This document shows positions 39,971-48,410 of a stretch of 64,000 nucleotides of DNA, piece after piece. Position numbers and translations under genes: made by a program. Under the pieces are notes generated by a model, which searched no databases, had not been told where the DNA came from, and worked only from the letters and a program-made list of their open reading frames with translations. The first letter of the stretch is position 1. Each line of letters begins with the position of its first letter. Origin of the DNA: Streptomyces lavendulae subsp. lavendulae (GTDB taxonomy: Bacteria; Actinomycetota; Actinomycetes; Streptomycetales; Streptomycetaceae); the NCBI RefSeq assembly GCF_002803845.1, contig NZ_CP024985.1, forward strand, positions 4,898,001 to 4,962,000. Reading direction: 5' to 3'.

Positions 39971-40315
39971 TCACTGGCCGCCGTTGAGCTTCACCCCGCC
40001 GAGCAGCGGGGAGGCCTGGGTGGCGCCGTTCGCCAGACCGAGGACCTCGCCGGGGGCGTTGTTGCGGATGGTGTTGACCTTCTGGACGGTGCCGACGGCC
40101 TTGTCGACCGTCTGGCCCTGCTCGGCCAGCCCGTTGCCCACCGTCTGCGGGAGCGACTCGGTGACGGGACCCGCGGCGTTCAGCACCTCGGTCAGCCCGC
40201 CCGTCGCGCTCATGGGGGGCATCGAGGCCGGGGCGTCGGCGGCGAAGGCGGGGGCCGCGGCGCCGAGGGCGGCGACGGAGCCGACGACGACAGCGGCGAC
40301 CTGGGAGAGCTTCAT
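39971..40315 (-). CDS. Small secreted protein in the chaplin cluster
   Basis: A 114-residue protein with a signal peptide (KLSQVAAVVVGSVAALGAAAPAFAADAP) and a mature part of about 85 residues without cysteine: repeated short helices (LTEVLNAAGPVTESLPQTVGNGLAEQGQTV) and an end NGATQASPLLGGVKLNGGQ. The ATG follows GAGGAT. It is not a chaplin and I cannot name it. A perfect dyad (GGGTAA-CGA-TTACCC) lies 68 bases upstream. Confidence 0.75.
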   Translation of the reverse strand: MKLSQVAAVVVGSVAALGAAAPAFAADAPASMPPMSATGGLTEVLNAAGPVTESLPQTVGNGLAEQGQTVDKAVGTVQKVNTIRNNAPGEVLGLANGATQASPLLGGVKLNGGQ

Positions 40316-40382
40316 TATCGAAAATCCTCATTCTTTTCGAGGGCAGAGGCGTCAGCGGCGACCGTCGTGCCGCTTTCGTCCT

Positions 40383-40397
40383 GGGTAACGATTACCC
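40383..40397. promoter_or_regulatory. GGGTAA-CGA-TTACCC dyad upstream of secreted protein
   Basis: A perfect 6+6 inverted repeat with a 3-base spacer, 68 bases upstream of the small secreted protein start. It is a likely regulator site in the promoter of this surface gene. Confidence 0.45.
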
Positions 40398-40522
40398 GCC
40401 GCTGCGGAAACGCGAACGGGACGCACGGCAGCGGCCGGAGAATCCGTCAAGGGATTCCCCGGCCGATATTTCTTCCGATTCTTCTGATTCTTGTGATTAC
40501 CGGTATTCCCGGCCGGGCGGAC

Positions 40523-41851
40523 TCAGGCGATCCGGGACCGCCGGTAGAGGATCGCGCCGCCGAGGACCAGGGCCGTGGCGAGGGCGGCCGCGGCTCCCGC
40601 CGGGCCGGACCCGGTAGCGGCCAGCTCCGGTGCCGGAGCCGTCGCGAGGGCGGGTGCCGGAGCCGTCGCCGGGCCCGGCGCGGGGGCGGCGGTCACCGGG
40701 GGAGCCGGCGCGGGGACGGGAGCGGGCGCCGGGGGCAGGTGCACCGGGAAGTCACCGGCGGGGGCCGCCGGGGGCTGGTCGACCGCGGGCACGGTCTGCG
40801 CAGCCGGTACGGGGGCGGGCGCGGGGCGCTCCACGGGCTGGCTGCCGTGCGGCGGCCGGGGAGCGGGCGCCTCCTCCTGCGCGGCGGGGGGCGCGGGGGC
40901 CGGCGCCGGGACGGGCGCGGGGAGGGTGTGCGGCTGCTCCTCGGGGCGCTCCTCGGGCAGCGGGGGCCGGGGGGCCTCCCGGACCGGGGGAGGGACGGGC
41001 GCCGGGAGGGTGTGCGGCTGCTCCTGCGGCTGCGGCCGCGGGGCGGGTGCCTGCGCTTCCGGGACGTGCGGGGCCGGGGCGGGGGCCGGGTGTTCCGCGG
41101 CCGGGGCCGGCCGGGGCGCGGGGTGCGGGTGCGGGTGCGGCTGGGGCTTCGGCTGCGGCGTGTGCGGCGGCGTGTGCTGCTGCTCGTGCTGGGGCTTGGG
41201 CTGCGCGTGGTGCGGGGCGGGGGCCTGCGGGGCCGGGTGGGGCGCGGGGTGCTCGGCGTGGGGCGCGGGCTGCGGGGGGTGGTCGTCGCACTCCTCCTCG
41301 CCCTGCGGGCCCCGGTCCTCGTCCCCGGGGCCGTAGCCGCCCCGGTCCTCGTGCCGGTCCTGCCCGGGGCGGGGCGCCGCGTGCCGGGGGGCGTGCGCGC
41401 GGGGCTCCTCGGGGCCGCGGTCCCCGTAGCCCTGTTCCCCGTAGCCGCGTTCCTCGTCCTGGCGCTGTGCGGGCAGCGCGTGCCGGCCGCCCCGGTGCTG
41501 CGCGCGCTCGTCGCGCTCGTCGAGGTAGCGCTCCAGGGCCGCGGAGTTCTCGGGGCTCAGGTAGCGCTCGTAGTCGTGGCCGGCGTCGGAGCCGGTCGTG
41601 CTGACGCAGGTGTTCCCCATCGCGGGGTTGAGCGCCGCACCGCCGTCCACGCTGTTGCCGCACACGTTGGGCGCGAACGTGATCGGTACCGAGACGCTGT
41701 TGCCGGACAGCACGCCCGGCGAACGCGAGGCCTCGGACATCGCCCCGGGATGCGCGTAGGCCGCACCGGCCGCGATGGACAGCAGGCTGGAGGCGGCCGC
41801 CGCCGTGAGCACCCCCTTGCCGAGTACCTGTCGGCTCAGTACCTGTCGCAT
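40523..41851 (-). CDS. Large cell-wall-sorted chaplin with a single chaplin domain
   Basis: A 442-residue secreted protein. A signal peptide ends about residue 33; one chaplin domain (residues about 43-83) reads SPGVLSGNSVSVPITFAPNV, then CGNSVDGGAALNPAMGNTC. An acidic-basic segment follows (ERYLDERDERAQHR) and then about 270 residues rich in Pro, Ala, His and Gln. The end is a sorting signal: LAATG, a hydrophobic span and RRSRIA, the LAXTG type used by Streptomyces sortase E. Long chaplins ChpA-C normally have two chaplin domains and a short linker, so this architecture is unusual. Confidence 0.9.
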   Translation of the reverse strand: MRQVLSRQVLGKGVLTAAAASSLLSIAAGAAYAHPGAMSEASRSPGVLSGNSVSVPITFAPNVCGNSVDGGAALNPAMGNTCVSTTGSDAGHDYERYLSPENSAALERYLDERDERAQHRGGRHALPAQRQDEERGYGEQGYGDRGPEEPRAHAPRHAAPRPGQDRHEDRGGYGPGDEDRGPQGEEECDDHPPQPAPHAEHPAPHPAPQAPAPHHAQPKPQHEQQHTPPHTPQPKPQPHPHPHPAPRPAPAAEHPAPAPAPHVPEAQAPAPRPQPQEQPHTLPAPVPPPVREAPRPPLPEERPEEQPHTLPAPVPAPAPAPPAAQEEAPAPRPPHGSQPVERPAPAPVPAAQTVPAVDQPPAAPAGDFPVHLPPAPAPVPAPAPPVTAAPAPGPATAPAPALATAPAPELAATGSGPAGAAAALATALVLGGAILYRRSRIA

Positions 41852-41896
41852 GGGTCCTTCCCTGTCTACCGGCGCGGGGGCCGGTGCTCAATCGAA

Positions 41897-41936
41897 GACG
41901 GCCTCGGAGTGCACCGCCGTGCACTCCGAGGCCGTC
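41897..41936 (-). terminator. 17-bp-stem terminator downstream of a short chaplin
   Basis: Perfect 17-base arms (41897-41913 and 41920-41936) with a six-base loop, in the 116 bases between the short chaplin stop and the large chaplin start. It should give the two genes separate transcripts. Confidence 0.8.
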
Positions 41937-41967
41937 CGAGGAGGTCTGCCCTGGTGCGGGCGCTGCG

Positions 41968-42201
41968 TCAGGCGTTGACGCAGGTGTTGCCGAACGCGGG
42001 GTTCAGCAGCGCGATCACGTTGACGGTGTTGCCGCAGACGTTCACCGGGACGTGCACCGGGACCTGGACGAGGTTGCCGGACAGCACGCCCGGGGAGCCG
42101 ACCGCCTGGCCCGCGGCGCCCGCGTCGGCCATGGCGGGGGCGGCGGCACCGGCGGCCATCAGGATGCCGGCGGCCAGCACGACTGCCTTCTTGTAAGTCA
42201 T
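41968..42201 (-). CDS. Short chaplin
   Basis: A 77-residue chaplin: signal peptide (MTYKKAVVLAAGILMAAGAAAPAMA), then SPGVLSGNLVQVPVHVPVNV and CGNTVNVIALLNPAFGNTC with the paired cysteines. It closely resembles the short chaplin at 39648. The ATG follows AAGGAT. It reads leftward and is ended by a strong terminator before the large chaplin gene. Confidence 0.95.
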   Translation of the reverse strand: MTYKKAVVLAAGILMAAGAAAPAMADAGAAGQAVGSPGVLSGNLVQVPVHVPVNVCGNTVNVIALLNPAFGNTCVNA

Positions 42202-42380
42202 TTGATTTCAATCCTTCCCGCAGAGGTGTATCCGCTGCACAAATAACAACGAGCGGCCCGGGGAAAAGAAACCGGGATTTTTCGCAGGGTGTCGACGAAT
42301 TCACCCCGATGGTCCGGCCGCTCGCCGTGCAATTCCCGCCCCTATTTGCGGTGACGGAATTGATGGGGGCCCGACATGCG

Positions 42381-42417
42381 GCGAGGCCGCCGCGACCCTG
42401 GGGTGCGGCGGCCTCGC
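42381..42417 (-). terminator. Terminator of the second rodlin gene
   Basis: Perfect 13-base arms at 42381-42393 and 42405-42417, 23 bases after the rodlin stop, reading leftward. Confidence 0.75.
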
Positions 42418-42439
42418 TGGCGCGGGGCGCTGGGTGCGG

Positions 42440-42850
42440 TCAGCTGCCGGCGGAGGCGTTGCCGGAGAGGACCGGGATGTTGTCCAGGATGTGCGAGAGG
42501 GCCTCGTCGCCCTTGGCCTGGGTGGAGTTCTCGGTGCACTGCTGGTTCTGCGGGCTGGACAGGACCGGGATGTCCTGGACGCCGACGTTGACGAGGGCCA
42601 GCACCGACTGGACGTTGGCCTTCGCGGGCAGGGCGATGCAGGGCTTGTTGAAGGAGCCCTGGATCAGCGCCATCTGCGGGCTCATGTTGCCGTAGGTGGC
42701 CTGGTTGCCGTAGATCTGCGCGGAGTTGTTGCCGTTGACGGTGTTGATGCCGTTGTCGTTCCCGATGGCCATCGCCTGAGGGGCCATGGCGGCACCGAGA
42801 CCCACGACGGAGGCGGCAACCGCTGCGCCGGCCACAAACTTCTTGATCAT
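42440..42850 (-). CDS. rdlB: Rodlin
   Basis: A 136-residue rodlin, the same length as the one at 38327. The mature part begins AIGNDNGINTVNGNNSAQIYGNQ and ends CTENSTQAKGDEALSHILDNIPVLSGNAS. I chose the second of two nearby ATGs (42848-42850) because AAGGG abuts the first. The two rodlins flank the chaplin genes, unlike the adjacent divergent pair known in S. coelicolor. The symbol is provisional because the sequence does not distinguish RdlA from RdlB. Confidence 0.95.
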   Translation of the reverse strand: MIKKFVAGAAVAASVVGLGAAMAPQAMAIGNDNGINTVNGNNSAQIYGNQATYGNMSPQMALIQGSFNKPCIALPAKANVQSVLALVNVGVQDIPVLSSPQNQQCTENSTQAKGDEALSHILDNIPVLSGNASAGS

Positions 42851-43169
42851 TATCATCCCTTTTTTGCAGGATTGCCCGGTACAGGAGCACCCGGATCAAC
42901 GGCCCGCCCCCGGCCCGGGTTGCGTGACTTCACCCGGATGCCGCCGTTTCGGACGGCGCGGTTGACGCTCAGGCGTTCACCCGGGCGTCCGCCCGTCTCC
43001 GTTTTCGCTTTCGGTTCGAACAATGGTGCAAGCGATAACGACGCGCCCGACATGAGGGTGCGTGTTATCGCCCAAAAGGCCGTAAGAGCGAGTCCGGCGT
43101 GATTTCCAGCCTGATTTCTGACAAAGTGCACTCCTGTTTTGTCCCCTTGATCGAAAATGGAGACAGGTC
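42851..43169. promoter_or_regulatory. Divergent interval between rodlin and secreted DUF3344-like genes
   Basis: About 320 bases without a gene. It contains the perfect inverted repeat GCGATAAC (43032-43039) and GTTATCGC (43064-43071) with a 24-base spacer, about 100 bases upstream of the rightward gene. The interval joins the surface protein cluster to the polysaccharide locus and must hold both promoters. Confidence 0.5.
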
Positions 43170-44285
43170 ATGGGTTCCTCCCGCAGAATCCTCGGCACAG
43201 TCGGCCTGCTGTCCTGCCTCACGCTTTCCGCACTCGTCCCCGTGGCGGACGCCGCCGCGCCCGCCCCCGCCCCCTCCGCCGTCCGCGAATCGCCCCGGGT
43301 CCCCTTCACGCAGCGTTACCAGGCCGTCCAGCACGGCGGCGTGGTGCGGGCCTCCAACTCCTCGATCAGCTGCCGCTCCGCCGAGTCCCCCCAGGCCGAG
43401 CCGTGTCCGGAGGTGCAGAAGGGCGCGGCCGGGGTCAACGGCGACTTCGAGATGTTCTACGACGAGGTCGACAAGGACCCCGACACCTACAACTCCACCC
43501 GGGCCGAACTCCGGGTGCCGCAGGGCGCGAAGGTCTCGTACGCCCGTCTGTACTGGGGCGGGAACCTGCGCGTGGGCGAGCAGAAGCCGCCCGAGGACAA
43601 CGGCCGGGTCCTGGTCGCCGAACCGGGCGGCGCCTACAAGGCGGTCCTCGCCGACACCGTGGTCGGCCACCACACCGACGCGGGCAGCGACGCCTACCAG
43701 GCCTCCGCCGACGTGACCCCGATGGTGCGCAAGGGGGGCGCCGGGATGTGGACGGTCGCCCAGCTCAACATCGCCATGGGGCACTCGGAGGTGGGCGCCT
43801 GGGGCGGCTGGACCCTGGTCGTGGCGTACGAACACCCCCAGGAGCCGCTGCGCCGGATCTCCCTGTGGGACGGCTTCGAGTCGCTGGCCGCCGGGGCCGG
43901 TGAGGCCGCCGGGGAGACGGTGGAGATCGCGGGGCTGAACGCGCCGGCCGGGTCGGCGGGGCGCGCCGGGGTGGTCGCGTACGACGGGGACCGCGGGACC
44001 CTGGGGGACTCGCTGACGGTGACCGCCGACAGCGGCCGCCGGATCAGCATCAGCGATGCCGAAAACCCTTTCAATGATGTGATGAATTCTACGATCACAG
44101 AATTCGGACGCCCCTCGTTCGTGCGACAGCCCGAACATATGAATAACCTCGGATATGACGCGGACGTGTTCGATCTGAGCCCCGCCCTGTCCGGAGGCGC
44201 CCGCACCCTGAACTTCAGGTTCACGGGCGAAAGCCAGGGTCAATTCCTCGGTGTGCTCTTCGTTCAGACAGACGCGCGCCGCTGA
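43170..44285 (+). CDS. Secreted DUF3344-like protein
   Basis: A 371-residue exported protein: signal peptide (RILGTVGLLSCLTLSALVPVADAAA), then a beta-rich region that resembles DUF3344 domains found in actinobacterial surface proteins (YARLYWGGNLRVG, VGAWGGWTLVVAYEHP, FLGVLFVQTDAR). GGAGACAGG precedes the ATG. Its 3' end is unusually rich in A and T for this genome (from about 44060). It is 19 bases from the first glycosyltransferase gene and probably heads that operon. Confidence 0.8.
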   Translation: MGSSRRILGTVGLLSCLTLSALVPVADAAAPAPAPSAVRESPRVPFTQRYQAVQHGGVVRASNSSISCRSAESPQAEPCPEVQKGAAGVNGDFEMFYDEVDKDPDTYNSTRAELRVPQGAKVSYARLYWGGNLRVGEQKPPEDNGRVLVAEPGGAYKAVLADTVVGHHTDAGSDAYQASADVTPMVRKGGAGMWTVAQLNIAMGHSEVGAWGGWTLVVAYEHPQEPLRRISLWDGFESLAAGAGEAAGETVEIAGLNAPAGSAGRAGVVAYDGDRGTLGDSLTVTADSGRRISISDAENPFNDVMNSTITEFGRPSFVRQPEHMNNLGYDADVFDLSPALSGGARTLNFRFTGESQGQFLGVLFVQTDARR

Positions 44286-44304
44286 ACGCAGGAGACCACT
44301 CCCC

Positions 44305-45513
44305 GTGCGGAAACAGTCCTCACCAGCCCCCACACCTGCCCCGGAACCCCTTCCCCCGACCGTCCTGCACCTCGTGCAGCCCGTCGACGGCGGGGTCGCC
44401 CGGGTCGTCACCGACCTCGTACGGGCCCAGGCCGCCGCCGGACTGCGGGTCCTCGTCGGATGCCCGCCCGGCGGGCGGCTCACCGACGACGCCCGCGCCG
44501 CCGGCGCCGAGGTGCTCCCCTGGCGCGCCGCACGCTCCCCGGGCCCCGGCCTGCCCGCCGAAGTGCTCGGCGCCGCCCGGCTGATCCGCCACGTCCGCCC
44601 CGACCTGCTGCACCTCCACAGCGCCAAGGCGGGACTGGCCGGGCGGATCGCCGTACGGGGCCGCGTACCCACCGTGTTCCAGCCGCACGCCTGGTCCTTC
44701 GACGCCGTCGGCGGCGCCACCGCCGCCCTCGCGATGCGCTGGGAACGGGCCGGAGCCCGCTGGGCCGACCGGGTGCTCTGCGTCAGCGAGTCCGAACGCC
44801 GGGCCGGGGAGGCCGAAGGCATCACCGCCCGCTGGTCCGTGATCCGCAACGGCGTCGACCTCGACCACTTCCGCCCCGCCCACCACGACCCGGACCGCGA
44901 ACGCGCCGAGGCGCGGGCCGCGCTCCCGCTGCCCGCCTCCCTCACCGGAGACGGGCCGCTCGCCGTCTGCGTCGGCCGGCTCTGCCCCCAGAAGGGCCAG
45001 GACGTCCTGCTGCGCGCCTGGCGCGAACTGCTGGGCAACGTCCCCGACGCCCGTCTCGCCCTCGTCGGCGACGGCCCCGACGCCGAGCGGCTGCGCCGCA
45101 CCGCCCCGCCCGCCGTGCACTTCGCGGGCGCCGCCGCCGACATCCGACCGTGGCTTCGGGCCGCCGATCTCGTTGTACTGCCGTCGCGGTGGGAAGGCAT
45201 GGCGCTCGCCCCGCTCGAAGCCATGGCCTGCGGCCGCCCGGTCCTGGTCTCCGACGTCAGTGGTGCCCGGGAGAGTCTGCCGCCCGGCCAGGGACGGCTC
45301 TGCCTGGTGCCGCCGGAGGACCCGACGGCGCTGGCCAAGGCCCTGGGACGGCTGCTCACCGAGCCGCGGCTGCTCACCGAACTCGGGGAGCAGGCCCAGC
45401 AGCACGCCCGGACGGAGTTCGACGTGCGGCGGACCACGGACGCGGTCACCGGCCTGTACCACGAACTGCTGGGCAGGCCCCGGCCCTTGAACCAGGAGAG
45501 CGTCAGCCGATGA
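44305..45513 (+). CDS. GT4 family glycosyltransferase
   Basis: A 402-residue GT-B glycosyltransferase. The N-terminal domain has LVQPVDGGVARVVTDLVRAQ and HLHSAKAGLAGRIA; the C-terminal donor domain has CVGRLCPQKGQDVLLRAW and PSRWEGMALAPLEAMACGRPVL with the GT4 EX7E motif. The GTG at 44305 follows AGGAGA by nine bases. Its stop overlaps the next start (ATGA). It should add a sugar to a lipid-linked intermediate on the cytoplasmic side. Confidence 0.92.
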   Translation: MRKQSSPAPTPAPEPLPPTVLHLVQPVDGGVARVVTDLVRAQAAAGLRVLVGCPPGGRLTDDARAAGAEVLPWRAARSPGPGLPAEVLGAARLIRHVRPDLLHLHSAKAGLAGRIAVRGRVPTVFQPHAWSFDAVGGATAALAMRWERAGARWADRVLCVSESERRAGEAEGITARWSVIRNGVDLDHFRPAHHDPDRERAEARAALPLPASLTGDGPLAVCVGRLCPQKGQDVLLRAWRELLGNVPDARLALVGDGPDAERLRRTAPPAVHFAGAAADIRPWLRAADLVVLPSRWEGMALAPLEAMACGRPVLVSDVSGARESLPPGQGRLCLVPPEDPTALAKALGRLLTEPRLLTELGEQAQQHARTEFDVRRTTDAVTGLYHELLGRPRPLNQESVSR

Positions 45514-47048
45514 CGATGGACAGCGCACCCGCCCGGCACTCGGGGCAGGGCGGCACGGCGCCCGCCGGCGGCGGCGCCTTCGCGCCCGCGCCACCCGCGG
45601 AAGCCCGCCGTGCCGTGCCCGCGATCCACCCCCCGCGCGGACCCCGGACCGACCGGGCCCGGCCCGCCGTCCGGCCCCAGCGGGTCCACCGCCGCGACGG
45701 CGTCACCGCCCTGATGAGCGCCGACACCCTGGCGACCGCCGTCACCGCGGCCACCCTGCCCGCCGGCGTCCTGCCCCCGTCGGCCACCGGCCCCTGCATC
45801 GTCCTGCTCCTCGTCCTGCTCACCGCCCTGCACGCGCAGGGCGGCCTCTACCGGCCCCGGCTCACCCCCTCCGCCCTGCTCGAACTGCCCGCGCTGGCCG
45901 GGCGGGCCGCCGTGCTGTGGTGCGGGGCCGCCGCCGTCCTCGCCGCCACCGGGCCCCGGCAGTCCCTCGGCTGGGACACCCTCCTGGGTGCCGTCGCCCT
46001 CCAGACCCTCCTGGTCTGCGCCGGCCGCGGCACCGTCCACGCCCTGCGCCGCCGCTCGGCCCTGCGCCACCCCGTCTCCACCCTCGTCGTCGGCCCCGGG
46101 GACGGGGCGGGCGCCGTCGCCGCCGCGCTGCACGGACGCCCCGAGTACGGACTGCGGCCCGTCGGCATCGCCGACACCGCCGGCCCCGCCGACGGGGAAC
46201 GCGGCCAGCTCCCCGTACTCGCCACCCACGAGGACGTCCGGCGCGCCGTCATCCAGAACTCCGTCCGGCACGCCGTGTTCACCCGGCCCCCCGAGGCCGA
46301 CGAACGCACCGCCTCCCTGGTCCGGCTCTTCCACGACCACGGCTGCCGGCTCTGGCTCGCCGACCCCGCCGGGACCGCCAAGGTCACCGGCATGCGGGTC
46401 GCGCAGCCCGCCGACCAGCTGTGGGGGTACGCCGTGCAGCCGCTGCTGCCGCGCCCCGCCCGGACCGCCGAGCGCACCGTCAAGCGGGCCATCGACTCCC
46501 TGCTCGCCGCCCTCGCCCTCCTCGCCGCCGCCCCCGTCATGGGCGCCTGCGCACTGGCCGTACGGCTCTCCGACGGACCCGGGGTGATCTTCCGTCAGGA
46601 ACGGGTCGGCCTCTACGGACGCCCCTTCACCCTGCTGAAGTTCCGCACCCTGCGCGCCGACGAGCACGAGTCCGCCACCCGCTGGACCGTCGCCGGCGAC
46701 CGCCGGATGAGCCCCGTCGGCTCCTTCCTGCGCAAGTCCTCCCTCGACGAGCTGCCGCAGCTGTGGAACGTCGTACGGGGTGACATGAGCCTGGTCGGCC
46801 CTCGTCCCGAACGCCCCTTCTTCGTAGCCAAGTTCAGCAGCGTCCACCCCGGCTACGAGGCCCGCCACCGGATGCCCGTCGGCATCACCGGACTCGCCCA
46901 GATCAACGGACTGCGCGGGGACACCTCCATCGAGGACCGGGCCCGCTTCGACAACCACTACATCGACACCTGGTCGCTGTGGCAGGACCTGTGGATCCTC
47001 GCGCGGACCGCGGCCTCCTTCTTCCGCTTCCGGCTGGGAGGTAGCTGA
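45510..47048 (+). CDS. Initiating polyprenyl-phosphate sugar phosphotransferase
   Basis: A 512-residue protein of the WbaP/CpsE-type polyprenyl glycosylphosphotransferase family. After a low-complexity cytoplasmic leader come four or so spans (about 70-180), a Rossmann-like cytoplasmic region, and the catalytic C-terminal domain (from about 325), with KRAIDSLLAAL, FRQERVGLYGRPFTLLKFRT and SLVGPRPERPFFV. It transfers a sugar 1-phosphate to undecaprenyl phosphate and so starts the repeat unit. The start ATG overlaps the previous stop, showing translational coupling. Confidence 0.93.
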   Translation: MTMDSAPARHSGQGGTAPAGGGAFAPAPPAEARRAVPAIHPPRGPRTDRARPAVRPQRVHRRDGVTALMSADTLATAVTAATLPAGVLPPSATGPCIVLLLVLLTALHAQGGLYRPRLTPSALLELPALAGRAAVLWCGAAAVLAATGPRQSLGWDTLLGAVALQTLLVCAGRGTVHALRRRSALRHPVSTLVVGPGDGAGAVAAALHGRPEYGLRPVGIADTAGPADGERGQLPVLATHEDVRRAVIQNSVRHAVFTRPPEADERTASLVRLFHDHGCRLWLADPAGTAKVTGMRVAQPADQLWGYAVQPLLPRPARTAERTVKRAIDSLLAALALLAAAPVMGACALAVRLSDGPGVIFRQERVGLYGRPFTLLKFRTLRADEHESATRWTVAGDRRMSPVGSFLRKSSLDELPQLWNVVRGDMSLVGPRPERPFFVAKFSSVHPGYEARHRMPVGITGLAQINGLRGDTSIEDRARFDNHYIDTWSLWQDLWILARTAASFFRFRLGGS

Positions 47049-47051
47049 CCG

Positions 47052-48410
47052 ATGAGCCTCGCCGCCGCCGGGCCCGCCCGGATCACCGACCTGGCCGGCC
47101 CGCTGCGCCGCCACTGGCCGCTGCTGCCGCTGGCCGCGACCGTCCTGTTCCTCCTCGCCCCGCTCCCCGCCGGGGACGCCACCGCCTCCGGGAAGGTCGG
47201 CCCCGCCGACGCCGCCTCCCTGCTGCTCGCCTTCGTCTGCGGCGTACAGGCGCTGCGGGGTCGGGTACGGAGGCTGACCCCGCTGGGCGTGCTCGTCCTC
47301 GGGGCCCCGGCCGTCGGGCTCGCCGTCTCCACCGTGACCGCCGGGGACCCGTACGCCGCCCTGCCCGGGTTCGTGCGCTACCTCCAGGTCTTCGTGCTCG
47401 TCCCGGCGGCCGTGGTGCTGCTAGTGCGCGACGCCCGCGAGTTCCGGATCGCCGCCGGGTGCTTCGTGGTGCTGGCCCTCGTACAGGGCGCCGTCGGCGT
47501 CGCGCAGTTCGCGACCCACACCGGCGCCTCCTACCAGGGCGAGGACATCAGGGCCGTGGGCACCTTCGGCCCCGGCGACGTCATGGGCATGGCCACCGTC
47601 GTCGCGTACGGGCTGATCGTGGCCACCGCCGCCGCCCTCGCCCCCGGCCTGCCTGCCCGGGTCCGCCGGATCGCCGGGGGCTGCGCGCTGGTCCTGGTCG
47701 TACCGCTGGTGCTGTCCTTCAGCCGGGGCGCCTGGATCGCCACCTTCGGGGCGGCGCTGCTGGTGATGGGCCTGGCCGGTGTCCGGCGGGCGCTGAAGGT
47801 GCTGGTCGCGCTGGCCGCGCTGGGCGTGGTGCTGGTCGGCGGGCTCGGCGTCGGCTCCGAGATGGTCGCGGAGCGGCTGGCCTCCATCACCCAGGTGTCC
47901 AGTGCGCCCGACCAGTCGGTCACCGACCGCTACACGATGTGGGCCGCCGCCGAGTCGATGTGGCGGGAGCGGCCGGTGGTGGGGGTGGGGCTCAAGGGCT
48001 TCCCCGCGCACCGGGACGGCCACTCCTCGCTGGGCCTGTCCTCCGGCAGCGACACCGCCGGCGCGGGCCAGGCGTTCATCAAGCAGCCGCTGCTGTCCCC
48101 GCACAACATGTACCTCCTCGTCCTCGGCGAGCAGGGCCTGACCGGACTGCTCGCCCTGGGGGGCGGCTGGGCCGCGCTCCTCGTCGCGGGCCTGCGCCGG
48201 TACGCCGACCGCTCCGCGCGGGGGATCAGGGACTGCGGGCTGGTCGCACTCGGGCTCTTCGTGTGGCAGCTGACCGACTTCCTGTACGCGGACATCGGAG
48301 GACCGTCCACCGTGCTCACCGGGGTGATCATCGGCCTGGCGGCCTGGTGGGCGCTGCCGTCGCCCGGGGCCGGTCCGGGCCGGGCCCTCCAGGGACCGGC
48401 CGCCCGGTGA
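47052..48410 (+). CDS. O-antigen ligase/polymerase-like membrane protein (Wzy type)
   Basis: A 452-residue protein with about ten spans. The Wzy_C/WaaL family signature appears in LVLSFSRGAWIATF and, after a long external loop, in SPHNMYLLVLGEQGLTGLLALGG with the conserved His. In this setting it is most likely the polymerase that joins lipid-linked units outside the membrane. It starts three bases after the previous stop, and its own stop overlaps the next start by GTGA. Confidence 0.9.
   Translation: MSLAAAGPARITDLAGPLRRHWPLLPLAATVLFLLAPLPAGDATASGKVGPADAASLLLAFVCGVQALRGRVRRLTPLGVLVLGAPAVGLAVSTVTAGDPYAALPGFVRYLQVFVLVPAAVVLLVRDAREFRIAAGCFVVLALVQGAVGVAQFATHTGASYQGEDIRAVGTFGPGDVMGMATVVAYGLIVATAAALAPGLPARVRRIAGGCALVLVVPLVLSFSRGAWIATFGAALLVMGLAGVRRALKVLVALAALGVVLVGGLGVGSEMVAERLASITQVSSAPDQSVTDRYTMWAAAESMWRERPVVGVGLKGFPAHRDGHSSLGLSSGSDTAGAGQAFIKQPLLSPHNMYLLVLGEQGLTGLLALGGGWAALLVAGLRRYADRSARGIRDCGLVALGLFVWQLTDFLYADIGGPSTVLTGVIIGLAAWWALPSPGAGPGRALQGPAAR

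Noticed and set aside
43065..47114. Minus-strand frame of 1349 codons over the start of the polysaccharide locus
   Set aside because: It is antisense to recognisable glycosyltransferase genes and has no start signal or domains.
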